From: Mariprofundus sp. | GTDB taxonomy: Bacteria; Pseudomonadota; Zetaproteobacteria; Mariprofundales; Mariprofundaceae | Assembly (NCBI GenBank): GCA_015485035.1 | Contig: WFUI01000147.1 | Span: 1-22,706, forward strand | Reading direction: 5' to 3' | Length of the DNA: 22,706 nucleotides | In this document: positions 1 to 7,590 of the stretch, piece by piece | Numbering within the stretch: position 1 is the first letter of the stretch | Layout: the number at the start of each line of letters is the position of its first letter | Position numbers and translations under genes: made by a program | The notes under the pieces: model-generated | What the model was told of the DNA's origin: nothing | Database searches by the model: none | Seen by the model: the letters and a program-made list of their open reading frames with translations, nothing else

Positions 1-21
1 ACGACACAAATCTGCCACAAT

Positions 22-59
22 AAAGAAAAAGGGCTCACGGTGAAATGCCGTAAGCCCTT
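22..59 (-). terminator. Intrinsic terminator of tRNA-fMet
   Basis: Read on the minus strand, positions 57-48 and 40-31 form a 10-bp stem (GGGCTTACGG / CCGTGAGCCC, one G-T pair) with a 7-base loop, followed by a T-rich run at 30-22. It lies about 10 bases beyond the tRNA 3' end, in the right place to end that transcript. Confidence 0.85.
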
Positions 60-67
60 GATATGTT

Positions 68-142
<75 letters not shown>

Positions 143-155
143 TCAGGGAGGCCGA

Positions 156-183
156 ACTATAGGGCGAGCTTTACCTGTGTCAA
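156..183 (-). promoter_or_regulatory. Sigma-70 promoter of tRNA-fMet
   Basis: On the minus strand a perfect -35 box TTGACA (183-178) is separated by 16 bases from a -10 box TATAGT (161-156). Transcription would begin near 149, a few bases before the mature tRNA 5' end at 142. A GC-rich stretch follows the -10 box, as is common in stable-RNA promoters. Confidence 0.8.
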
Positions 184-216
184 CAGCCTGAAATGGATAT
201 GTTATTCGCCCCGTGA

Positions 217-244
217 TTGACCGCAGCCGAGCTGATTTTACAAT
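217..244 (+). promoter_or_regulatory. Sigma-70 promoter of the HAD phosphatase gene
   Basis: TTGACC (217-222) and TACAAT (239-244) are spaced by 16 bases. The predicted start of transcription is near 251, giving a leader of about 44 bases before the proposed ATT start at 295. It is divergent from the tRNA promoter. Confidence 0.6.
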
Positions 245-294
245 GCTGTGTTTGTACATGAAGCACCATTTCTTTTTCATAAGGACAAGTCGAT

Positions 295-972
295 ATTTCC
301 AGTAAACCTTCACTGATATTATTTGATTGCGATGGCACGCTGACTGATTCGCATAGAGCAATTGTACGGTCAATGCAGAAGGCCTTTATTGCAGCCGGAT
401 TGCCTAAGCCCGCGAGCAATGCGGTTTGTGAGGTTATTGGTTTATCCTTGAAACGGGCGATATCCACACTGATCGATACAGAGCTGCAAAATGATAGCGC
501 TATGCATCAGTATATTTCACAGGCATATCGTGACCATTATCGTCTGGCTGAAAAAGATATTCATCTGTTCCCTGATGTGAAAGAAACGCTGGAAGTACTG
601 CACTCCCGAGGTTACTGGCTTGGTGTGGTGACAGGAAAGTCCAGGCCCGGCCTGTTGCGTGTGCTGGAATCATTTGAACTGGACGATCTTTTTTATGTGT
701 GGCGAACAGCTGATTGCACCCATTCCAAACCACATCCGGCTATGGTGCAGGAATGTATGCTGGAGCTGGGTGTTCCGGCAAACCGGACATGGGTGGTGGG
801 GGATGCCTGCTTTGATATGCAGATGGCAGTTGCTGCCGGGGTCGAAGCATTGGGTGTGTCGTTTGGTGTTTCTGATCGCGATGAACTGGTGCGAGCAGGA
901 GCTCGAAGGGTCGTAAACGAATTTACCGAATTGCTGGCGTATTTTCCCCGCTTGCCAGATCAGGTGCTATAA
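295..972 (+). CDS. HAD-superfamily hydrolase, phosphoglycolate phosphatase-like
   Basis: This is a phosphatase of HAD subfamily IA, probably acting on a small phosphorylated metabolite; phosphoglycolate phosphatase is the closest familiar comparison but the substrate cannot be read from sequence. With a start at 295 it has 225 residues. All four HAD motifs are visible: motif I FDCDGTLTD with the nucleophile Asp11 and Asp13, motif II Thr113 in VVTGKS, motif III Lys145 in HSKPHP, and motif IV Gly169-Asp170 with Asp174. A helical cap lies between motifs I and II. The first in-frame ATG (373) lies after motif I and would remove the nucleophile, so it cannot be the start of an active enzyme. The frame is open only back to the TAA at 280-282. 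AAGGA at 281-285 sits 9 bases before an ATT at 295, which is the best candidate start. A sequencing frameshift is the alternative. Confidence 0.85.
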   Translation: MSSKPSLILFDCDGTLTDSHRAIVRSMQKAFIAAGLPKPASNAVCEVIGLSLKRAISTLIDTELQNDSAMHQYISQAYRDHYRLAEKDIHLFPDVKETLEVLHSRGYWLGVVTGKSRPGLLRVLESFELDDLFYVWRTADCTHSKPHPAMVQECMLELGVPANRTWVVGDACFDMQMAVAAGVEALGVSFGVSDRDELVRAGARRVVNEFTELLAYFPRLPDQVL

Positions 973-973
973 T
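965..973 (+). promoter_or_regulatory. Extended -10 promoter before the AsmA-like gene
   Basis: TGCTATAAT is a perfect extended -10 element (TG-N-TATAAT) overlapping the stop codon of the HAD gene. No good -35 box is seen at the right spacing, which extended -10 promoters tolerate. Transcription would begin near 980, about 70 bases before the next start codon. Confidence 0.55.
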
Positions 974-1051
974 TCACGATAGCAGTTGTATTCTGTCCGT
1001 GTTCGGCAAGTTGCCAACACTGTGCGAAGGATGCATTCGAAAGGAGTCATT

Positions 1052-3361
1052 ATGTCCAAAGGGATTGCCAAAACAGTACGTTACAGTTTAATCGTTGTAG
1101 GGCTTGTCATTGTTGCCCTGCTTGCCGCGCCATTTTTTATTGATGTGAATGTATACAAAAACCAGATTGAACAGACTGTTGAGGATGCAACAGGGCGGCA
1201 ATTGAAAATCGGCAATATGAAAGCCTCGTTATTTCCCTGGGTAGGTGTTGAGCTGGATGATGTGCATCTGGCCAATCGACCCGGTTATGCCAAACGTGAT
1301 TTCCTGAGCGTCAAACGACTGCATGTGAAACTCGCCCTGTTGCCATTGTTCTCCAAAAATGTCGAAATCAAACACTTTGAAGTGGTAACGCCGGTCATTT
1401 ATCTGGAGCGGCGCAGTAATGGCGAAACCAACTGGGGTGACCTTGTTGCATCCGATGACGGAAATAATGTGCAGGCACCCGGTGCTTCGCAGTCTTCCCA
1501 ATCTTCACCTGCCGCTCCGGCACTGGCCGCCTTACAGGCGGAATCGCTGAGTTTCACAGATGGTGAGATTACCTGGGTGGATGCGGATGCAAAACCTGTT
1601 GTATTGTCTGAATTGAATGTGGCCCTGCAGGATGTCCAGTTGAAACGACCGGTTTCAGTGCAAGTATCAGGAAAGCTGTCCGGAAATGCCTTTGAGCTGG
1701 ATGCAAATATTGGCCCGCTGGGAGACCTTGCCAAACTCGATCCCGTATCGCTGCCGGTGCAGGGGCATTTGAAGGCGGAGAATATCCGTCTGCAACCATT
1801 CCGGAATATGATTTCCGGCTGGCCGGAGCAACTGGGCGATATAAGCAAGGCTTCGGTCGGTATTTCAGCCCAGATAGAACAGCGCCCTGATGGTATCCGG
1901 TTGGGAGAAGGCGAATTGCAACTGAAAGCGGCGCATTCACTTGCCCTGAGCTGGAAAATTGAAATGCCGAAGGCGGATCAGCTGAAGGTGAGTCAGGCTT
2001 CACTGGCTGTTGATGAAAAAAAACTGATTGATATCAGGGGAAGTGTGCAGAAGCTGACAACAAATCCGTCATTGAAACTGCATATTGAAAGTCAGCCCAT
2101 TACCCGAACCTGGTTGGCTGCTTTTGTACCGAATCTGAATGCCATGTATGCCGGTCATCCGGCTCCCTGGAAACAGCTGAAATTCAACACGTCGGTTGTG
2201 GGTGGCAGCAAACAAATGAATATTCGGGATTTGCAAATCATGCTTGATGATGATCTGTTACAGGCAACGGGCGCAGTGGTATTTAAAGGGCCGGATATTC
2301 GCCTGCGCATGTCGGCCAAACAGATGCATCTTGATCCATGGTTGCCGCAGGGCGAAGAGGAACAGCAGGCTGCAATAAGCGAAAGGCTGTCGATTATCAG
2401 CGAAGCTATTGCAGCTAAAGCAGCCGAGGCAGAGCCTGATTTGCGTTTCCTGAAAAGCTGGACCGTGACCTCAAAGCTGAAGGTGGGAACACTGTTTATG
2501 CGTGGTTTGCAGATGAAAAACTTTGCAGCAACTATCAATGGTTCGAAGGGACGATTTGATTTAAATCCGCTCAGCTTCAATCTTGCCGGCGGTAAAGTCA
2601 CTGAAAAAGCCAGTCTTAATGTGGCATCCTACCCGGTCAGATGGAAAGAGTCGGTACATGTTACCGGTGTGCAGGCAGGCCCGTTGCTCAAGGTGTTGAC
2701 AAATACGGATAAGTTGACCGGAACCATGTCCATGGACACCAGCCTCCGGGCAACCGGATTGACGCAGGCCGCGGTGAAAACACTTAATGGACGTGGTAAT
2801 GTGTTGTTCAAGGATGGTAAGCTCAAGGGCTTTGATATCGCCGGAGCACTTCGCAAGTTCACCAATCCGACGGCCTACAAACAGGGGCCACAGGAGACGG
2901 ATTTTGCCCGTCTGTCCGGCAGCTTCAAAATCAGGAATGGTGTGGTAGATAATCAGGATTTGTTTATGGCCTCTCCATTGTTGCGTGTGACAGGTAAAGG
3001 TACGGCAGATCTGGTGAACAAGACAATGAATTATCTTGTTACTCCACGTGTGGTTGGTACCCTGAAAGGACAGGGTGGCTCGACTCTAGCCAAAGGGTTA
3101 TCGGTTCCGTTACGTATTACCGGATCTTTTGAATCGCCGAAAATCAGGCCGGAAATCAATGCCAGAACATTGATTAATAATGCACCTGCTTTGTTAAACA
3201 AGGGTAAAATTGGCGGTAGCCTGGGCAAGCTTCTGGGCGGTGGTGCAAAAGGCGGCGCGCCGGTTAAAAAACCGGGGGGAGCACAGATTAAGCCGGCTCA
3301 GCCCGGCTCTTCACAGCAGAACCCACTCAAGGGGCTTGGGGGCATGATTCCGGGGTTTTAA
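1052..3361 (+). CDS. AsmA-family envelope protein
   Basis: A 769-residue protein with one N-terminal membrane segment (about residues 9-29, LIVVGLVIVALLAAPFFI) followed by the typical AsmA opening (VNVYKNQIEQTVEDATGRQL, then a KASLFPWVGVELDDV-type stretch). The long remainder should be a periplasmic beta-rich domain. AsmA-like proteins act in outer-membrane and phospholipid homeostasis, with a proposed lipid-transfer role in larger relatives. A second conserved AsmA patch near the C-terminus (GNVLFKDGKLKGFDIAGALR) is present. The tail is Gly/Lys/Pro-rich and low in complexity. The start at 1052 is chosen because AAGGAG (1041-1046) precedes it by 5 bases; an in-frame codon at 986 has no such site and would add 22 residues before the signal anchor. 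Confidence 0.9.
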   Translation: MSKGIAKTVRYSLIVVGLVIVALLAAPFFIDVNVYKNQIEQTVEDATGRQLKIGNMKASLFPWVGVELDDVHLANRPGYAKRDFLSVKRLHVKLALLPLFSKNVEIKHFEVVTPVIYLERRSNGETNWGDLVASDDGNNVQAPGASQSSQSSPAAPALAALQAESLSFTDGEITWVDADAKPVVLSELNVALQDVQLKRPVSVQVSGKLSGNAFELDANIGPLGDLAKLDPVSLPVQGHLKAENIRLQPFRNMISGWPEQLGDISKASVGISAQIEQRPDGIRLGEGELQLKAAHSLALSWKIEMPKADQLKVSQASLAVDEKKLIDIRGSVQKLTTNPSLKLHIESQPITRTWLAAFVPNLNAMYAGHPAPWKQLKFNTSVVGGSKQMNIRDLQIMLDDDLLQATGAVVFKGPDIRLRMSAKQMHLDPWLPQGEEEQQAAISERLSIISEAIAAKAAEAEPDLRFLKSWTVTSKLKVGTLFMRGLQMKNFAATINGSKGRFDLNPLSFNLAGGKVTEKASLNVASYPVRWKESVHVTGVQAGPLLKVLTNTDKLTGTMSMDTSLRATGLTQAAVKTLNGRGNVLFKDGKLKGFDIAGALRKFTNPTAYKQGPQETDFARLSGSFKIRNGVVDNQDLFMASPLLRVTGKGTADLVNKTMNYLVTPRVVGTLKGQGGSTLAKGLSVPLRITGSFESPKIRPEINARTLINNAPALLNKGKIGGSLGKLLGGGAKGGAPVKKPGGAQIKPAQPGSSQQNPLKGLGGMIPGF

Positions 3362-3422
3362 GAGTGCTCTGAAAAACTGCGCTCGTGTAGCTTTTCAGCG
3401 CGACTATCCATGCTCCGAAACA

Positions 3423-3449
3423 GATGCTCTGACTTTTCAGGGCATCTTT
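3423..3449 (+). terminator. Probable intrinsic terminator after the AsmA-like gene
   Basis: A 10-bp stem GATGCTCTGA / TCAGGGCATC (one G-T pair) with a CTTT loop is followed by a short TTTAAAT run. The T tract is weak, so termination may be partial and the downstream YciO gene could receive read-through. Confidence 0.5.
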
Positions 3450-3473
3450 AAATCCAAAGGAAGGGAACAAGAC

Positions 3474-4091
3474 TTGCATCGATTTGAACATCTTCGCCTG
3501 CATCCCGAACGCCCCCAGATCAGACAGATTCGCCGGGCTGCTGAATTGTTACGGGACGGGTTGTTTGTTGTTGTGCCAACGGACACTTCTTATGTGCTGA
3601 TGTGTCGACCACAGGCAACAGATGCAATAGCCGACATACTCAAATTGCGACAACTGGATGATTCGCATTTGTGGTCGGTGGTATGTGGCAATCTGTCGCA
3701 GGCGGCAACCTGTGTACGCATGGATAACCGGGCCTATCGCATTGTGAAGCGATGTTTGCCGGGAGCTTATACTTTTATCCTGCCGGCATGTTCGTCACTG
3801 CCGCGCCGCATCTTCGGCAAACGTCGCGATGTTGGTGTTCGTATTCCGGATCATCCGGTTTGCCATTTGTTGCTGGAAGTGTGCGGGGAAATATTGCTGA
3901 GTACAACATTGCAGTTTCCGGGCGATGACTGTCCTGCTTTCGACCCGGATGAATTTGTTCCGCGTTTAAAACATTTATCATGTGCGGTGCTGGATGTGGG
4001 GTGGGGTGGTATGACGCCGACGACAGTCGTGGATTTATGTGAGGATGAGCCTCTGATGTTGCGTCAAGGGGCAGGGGAATGGCCTGCCTAG
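3474..4091 (+). CDS. yciO: YciO-type protein (Sua5/YciO/YrdC fold)
   Basis: A 205-residue single-domain protein of the Sua5/YciO/YrdC fold, which binds double-stranded RNA and nucleotides; Sua5/TsaC members make threonylcarbamoyl-AMP for the t6A modification of tRNA. The sequence follows the YciO branch rather than TsaC: LRDGLFVVVPTDTSYVLMC for the nucleotide site, KLRQLDDSHLWSVVCGNLSQ for the KxR region, CLPGAYTFILPA, and GVRIPDHPVCHLLLE, ending in TTVVDLCEDEPLMLRQGAGE. The physiological role of YciO proteins is less settled than that of TsaC. The start is a TTG preceded by the purine-rich AAGGAAGGGAA; no ATG lies close enough. The gene stands alone between the AsmA-like and YqhA-like genes. 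Confidence 0.85.
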   Translation: MHRFEHLRLHPERPQIRQIRRAAELLRDGLFVVVPTDTSYVLMCRPQATDAIADILKLRQLDDSHLWSVVCGNLSQAATCVRMDNRAYRIVKRCLPGAYTFILPACSSLPRRIFGKRRDVGVRIPDHPVCHLLLEVCGEILLSTTLQFPGDDCPAFDPDEFVPRLKHLSCAVLDVGWGGMTPTTVVDLCEDEPLMLRQGAGEWPA

Positions 4092-4187
4092 CAGCTGTTC
4101 CGGCGGGTTCAACGGGCCGGTATCAATGCTGCTGGTGATTCATGAGCAATGAACTAGGTTTGTGGAAAAATATCTGAGGGGAAAATT

Positions 4188-4700
4188 ATGAAATCATTTT
4201 TTGAAAAATTGTTATGGAACTCACGTTATATGACGCTGCTGGCAGTCTGGTCCTGTATTGTCGGCATGGCATTGCTGTTTACACTCTCCGCCATTGATAT
4301 GGGTAAACTGCTGGTCGAGTTTGTTAATGTATATGTCCTTGGCCATGAGCAACCGGGTTTTCATACCATGGTGGTGAGTCATGTAATTACTGCAGTGGAT
4401 GATTTTCTGCTGGCCATGGTTTTGCTGATCTTTGGTCTTGGTGTATATGAGTTGCACATCGATTCGCTTGAGTGTGCCCGCAATAATCCTGCTGCCGGCA
4501 AGCTGTTGCAGATCGAGTCTCTGGATGACCTGAAAGACCGCCTGGGGAAAGTGATACTGATGATCCTTATTGTCGCCTTCTTCAAGAATGTGCTGCATGT
4601 GACATTCGATAATCCTCTCAATATTCTCTATATGGGTGGCGGTATCTTTCTTGTTGCTCTGGCACTTTATTTCGGACACAAGGCCAGTAGCAAGCACTAA
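4188..4700 (+). CDS. UPF0114/YqhA-like inner-membrane protein
   Basis: A 170-residue protein with about four membrane segments, approximately residues 17-37, 65-88, 115-136 and 143-163. The opening FEKLLWNSRYMTLLAVW and the central pair VDDFLLAMVLLIFGLGVYELHI and SLDDLKDRLGKVILMILIVAFFKNVL match the layout of the UPF0114 (YqhA) family, whose function is unknown. The start at 4188 has GAGGGGAAA just upstream. Only three bases separate its stop from the following potassium-channel gene, so the two are almost certainly co-transcribed and translationally coupled. That pairing hints at a role in ion or membrane-potential control, but this is inference. Confidence 0.8.
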   Translation: MKSFFEKLLWNSRYMTLLAVWSCIVGMALLFTLSAIDMGKLLVEFVNVYVLGHEQPGFHTMVVSHVITAVDDFLLAMVLLIFGLGVYELHIDSLECARNNPAAGKLLQIESLDDLKDRLGKVILMILIVAFFKNVLHVTFDNPLNILYMGGGIFLVALALYFGHKASSKH

Positions 4701-4703
4701 TCG

Positions 4704-5396
4704 ATGAAACACACTATCTGGCAACGCAGCCTTGATACCGGACTGTTTGTCGCCACGATCGTCGCGATTGTACTCCCGTTTACAGAGCACAAGTCCGAAT
4801 GGATGATTATGACTGTCCTCATCTGTTTTGTTTTGATGTTTTTTATTCGTTGGTGGATCGCTGATGATCAGACTGCCTGGATGAAATCGAACTGGCTGGA
4901 CCTGGTTATTATTGTACTGTTGTCTTCACCTGTTCTGCGAATGTTGATGGCGTTGAAACTTGTTCATCTCATACCTACGTTAGGGCTGCTAACACTGATT
5001 CGGGCGAATAAAGACAGGTTGATTCGTCTTGTCCTTTTTTCCGGAGACAGCCTGCCCGTTGCCATGGCAATGGTGTTTGGTCTGGTATTTGTTTTCGGTA
5101 CCACGACATTCCTGCTTGAACATGGGCAGAACCCTCAGTTCGGTCAATTTTCCGATGGTTTATGGTGGGCTTTTGTAACATTAACCACTGTAGGCTATGG
5201 TGATGTTGTTCCCATCACAGCCGGCGGGCGAGTCGTCGCTGTCATGACAATGGTGTTTGGTGTGGTTGTTTATTCACTCGTGGTGGCGAATTTAACAGTG
5301 TTTCTGGAAGAATACAGTCGCAAACAAGCGGTTGGAAACAGCCATAAACGCTATAAGCGAAATTCCAAAGAGGTCAGACAGGATCAAAAGCAGTAA
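4704..5396 (+). CDS. Six-helix potassium channel (TVGYGD filter)
   Basis: A 230-residue ion channel. The selectivity filter TVGYGD is at residues 162-167, in the pore motif TLTTVGYGDVVPIT, and is followed by a final inner helix of about residues 179-204. Upstream hydrophobic stretches (about 11-27, 33-51, 64-80, 83-99, 117-137) give the six-helix plan of voltage-gated-type channels. The segment in the S4 position carries few, irregularly placed basic residues (Arg79, Lys85, Arg100, Lys103, Arg105, Arg108), so true voltage sensing is uncertain. The C-terminal tail is short and basic, with no RCK/TrkA_N regulatory domain. No good ribosome-binding site lies before the ATG; translation probably depends on the upstream membrane-protein gene. 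Confidence 0.9.
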   Translation: MKHTIWQRSLDTGLFVATIVAIVLPFTEHKSEWMIMTVLICFVLMFFIRWWIADDQTAWMKSNWLDLVIIVLLSSPVLRMLMALKLVHLIPTLGLLTLIRANKDRLIRLVLFSGDSLPVAMAMVFGLVFVFGTTTFLLEHGQNPQFGQFSDGLWWAFVTLTTVGYGDVVPITAGGRVVAVMTMVFGVVVYSLVVANLTVFLEEYSRKQAVGNSHKRYKRNSKEVRQDQKQ

Positions 5397-5448
5397 TCGG
5401 ATATGTGCGTCAATCTGTAAATTCAATCTACTGACAAGGAGGTGTTGG

Positions 5449-5469
5449 TTGATACCAGGATGGTATCAA
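5449..5469. other. Perfect 8-bp inverted repeat in the gap between convergent genes
   Basis: TTGATACC (5449-5456) and GGTATCAA (5462-5469) form a perfect hairpin with a 5-base loop in the short gap between the channel gene and the CBS gene. No T tract follows on either strand, so it is not a convincing intrinsic terminator. A full Shine-Dalgarno sequence, AAGGAGGT, lies at 5436-5443, just before it. Confidence 0.6.
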
Positions 5470-5481
5470 ACCAGCGTTTCC

Positions 5482-5898
5482 CTAACTGCTAATATATTCC
5501 TGAAGCCTTGCAATCAGTGCTTCTTTCTCATCAAGCATCAGCGCAACCATATCACGCACTGAAATGATACCAATGAATCGTTCTCCATCGAACACGATCA
5601 GATGTCGGCAACGGTTTTCCTTCATTAAATCGAGGCAGCGAATCACATCTTCGTCCGGACCAACGGTTACCAGTGATTCATCAGTCACGTCACCCACATT
5701 GATGTGGGAGGGATCCAGTCCTTCACCGATGACGCGCATCATCAGGTCACGTTCGGTGAAAATGCCTTTGATACCATAAGCGCCGGTGACAACCAGTGAA
5801 CCGATATAGCGTTCGGTCATTTGTTTTGCCGCATCCAGTGCAGAGGCGTTTTCATCAATAGTGGCCACATTGTGCTGAATTTGCGAAGTAATCAACAT
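5482..5898 (-). CDS. Two-CBS-domain protein
   Basis: A roughly 138-residue protein made almost entirely of two CBS repeats forming one Bateman module. Repeat one contains the stretch from ATIDENASALDAAKQMTE to GIFTERDLMMRVI; repeat two runs from LVTVGPDEDVIRCLDLM to GIISVRDMVALML. CBS modules bind adenine nucleotides or S-adenosylmethionine and regulate partner proteins; a stand-alone copy like this has no predicted catalytic activity. Two ATG codons are possible: the one at 5904 directly abuts the GGAG, while the one at 5898 sits 6 bases after it, so 5898 is preferred. The gene is convergent with the potassium channel and divergent from ccoG; a functional link with either is unproven. Confidence 0.9.
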   Translation of the reverse strand: MLITSQIQHNVATIDENASALDAAKQMTERYIGSLVVTGAYGIKGIFTERDLMMRVIGEGLDPSHINVGDVTDESLVTVGPDEDVIRCLDLMKENRCRHLIVFDGERFIGIISVRDMVALMLDEKEALIARLQEYISS

Positions 5899-5990
5899 AC
5901 ACATCTCCGTTTACAATCAGTCTGTACAGAAACTGCCATCTTACGTCTACGACTATACACCCAATATAAGGAAGCTCAACTATTGATCCC

Positions 5991-5999
5991 TGCTAAAAT
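5991..5999 (+). promoter_or_regulatory. Possible extended -10 promoter for ccoG
   Basis: TGCTAAAAT matches an extended -10 element (TG-N-TAAAAT). There is no clear -35 box. An overlapping TTGAT (5983-5987) resembles half of an FNR site, but the second half (GCTAA) does not match ATCAA. Transcription would start near 6006, leaving a leader of about 110 bases before the ccoG start. Confidence 0.35.
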
Positions 6000-6115
6000 A
6001 TTTTCTTGCGGCAATGTAACCGGGAGCAATGAATCAGGGGTTCCTGCCTCGCTGCAAAACTGACCGGAGCACTCTTTTTGTTTGTGTTCGTATAGGCTGG
6101 AGGTAAAGTTCGAGG

Positions 6116-7432
6116 ATGTCCGCTAATGAAGCGCTAAAACAAATCCCCATTCAACAGGAACATGTACCGGGGGCGACCATTTTACATCCGGCTCGTCGGA
6201 TTGTGCAATACCTGACACTGTTGATTCTGGTGTTGATTCCAACCACAGGTCTGTTCCGAATTGATATGGAGGCAGGCGGCTTCATCCTGCTGGATCGGCA
6301 GATCTGGTTCTCCGATATCTTTATTGTCATGGGTTTCTGGGTATTTGCCGCAAGTCTGTTGATTATGATGTATTCGCTGGTCGGTTCGGTTTTTTGTGGC
6401 TGGATGTGTCCGCAGAATACAGCATCGGAATATGCCAATATGCTGACATATAAGCTTTTGGGTCGCCGTGCCGAAATGATGGATATGAGCGGAGACCAGA
6501 TGCAGGTGGCAGTGCGCAGGCAGTCTGTTCTGAATTATCTGTTGTTGGGGCTGGGTTTGCTATTGCCAGCCATGTTGTATGCCCTGATTCCGCTCATCTA
6601 TTTTTTCCCTCCATCGGCGATCTGGTCATTTATCACGTTTTCAGAAGATGCCCAGCTGGCGGGCAGCTTGTACTGGATTTATATCGTGTGTGTGGCGGTG
6701 TTTTTACTCGACATCGGTGTCATTCGGCATTTGATGTGTAAATACATGTGTATTTACAGGGTTTGGCAACATTCATTCAAAACGCGCGAAACATTGCACA
6801 TCCAATATGATGAGAGTCGCAGCGATCATTGTGCAACCTGCCATTATTGTGTGGATTCCTGCTTCCTCGATATTGATCCTCGCCAGACGGCGGTGTTCGA
6901 TTCCTGTGTCAATTGTGGGGAATGCATCACCGCCTGTGATGAATTGCACAGCAAGAGCAAGAAGTTGCAAGGCCCTGGCCTGTTGAGTTTTGCAATTGGG
7001 GCGGATGAAAAGAAAGAGCGTGAGCGGGGGTCGGTTGCCTCATTTTTTGCACGAGCAAAACTATCTTCACTGGCAACGGTGACAGGGGCTGTTTTTTTCG
7101 CAATCGGTATTGCGGGATACCAGACTGATGAATTCTCGGTGTATCGCAGCGAAGCATGGCATGGTGCTAAAGTTCTGGACTACCGTATTAATGTGGCCCA
7201 TAAGCTTTACCGCCCGACAGATATCAGTTTTCGCATAGAAGGCCTGGATAAAGATGTGTATCAGCTGGAGAAAAGTCAGGTGCACTTTGATACGGCAGGC
7301 AGGCAGGATGTTAAACTGCATATCAGTGATTCGCTGGCCAAGGGGTTGTATCGCTTTCGTGTATTTGCCAGTGCGGATGATGGCTGGTCCGGTGTGTTCG
7401 ATGTAACACATTTTGCGCCGGGAGGCGGATAG
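6116..7432 (+). CDS. ccoG: CcoG-like membrane polyferredoxin
   Basis: A 438-residue inner-membrane iron-sulfur protein of the CcoG/FixG/RdxA type. In characterised bacteria CcoG helps mature cbb3-type cytochrome oxidase by reducing copper for the assembly chaperones. Membrane helices lie at about 32-48, 66-90, 138-164 and 184-202, with a further one near 324-340. A CGWMCP motif sits at 94-99 and a CKYMC pair at 208-212. Two [4Fe-4S] motifs follow: Cys239, 242, 245, 249 and Cys264, 267, 270, 274. The C-terminal 85 or so residues form a beta-rich domain like the FixG immunoglobulin-like domain. Unlike most CcoG proteins the first cluster lacks the usual proline after its last cysteine (CVDSCFLD). 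GGAGG lies about 11 bases before the start. No ccoNOP genes are in the window. Confidence 0.85.
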   Translation: MSANEALKQIPIQQEHVPGATILHPARRIVQYLTLLILVLIPTTGLFRIDMEAGGFILLDRQIWFSDIFIVMGFWVFAASLLIMMYSLVGSVFCGWMCPQNTASEYANMLTYKLLGRRAEMMDMSGDQMQVAVRRQSVLNYLLLGLGLLLPAMLYALIPLIYFFPPSAIWSFITFSEDAQLAGSLYWIYIVCVAVFLLDIGVIRHLMCKYMCIYRVWQHSFKTRETLHIQYDESRSDHCATCHYCVDSCFLDIDPRQTAVFDSCVNCGECITACDELHSKSKKLQGPGLLSFAIGADEKKERERGSVASFFARAKLSSLATVTGAVFFAIGIAGYQTDEFSVYRSEAWHGAKVLDYRINVAHKLYRPTDISFRIEGLDKDVYQLEKSQVHFDTAGRQDVKLHISDSLAKGLYRFRVFASADDGWSGVFDVTHFAPGGG

Positions 7433-7590
7433 TCAGGCTGATGCGTTATTGTTTCCATGCAGGCGGTGTTGGTGCCTGAATTGCCATAAGCGAAGGCAAG
7501 TTTATTCGTTGCAGGGCGCGGTAAATTATGCGCATTAGCGTGTCTGAATATATTGTGATAGTAATGACGTGTATTGGATGAGGTGTGACT

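Noticed and set aside
373..972. HAD gene starting at the first ATG (199 residues)
   Set aside because: This start removes motif I with the nucleophilic aspartate, which is encoded in the same frame just upstream.
986..1051. N-terminal extension of the AsmA-like protein from 986
   Set aside because: No ribosome-binding site there, while AAGGAG is well placed before ATG 1052; the extension would precede the signal anchor.
6029..6106. 25-codon open frame in the ccoG leader
   Set aside because: The only Shine-Dalgarno-like sequence is two bases from the ATG, too close, and the peptide has no recognisable features.
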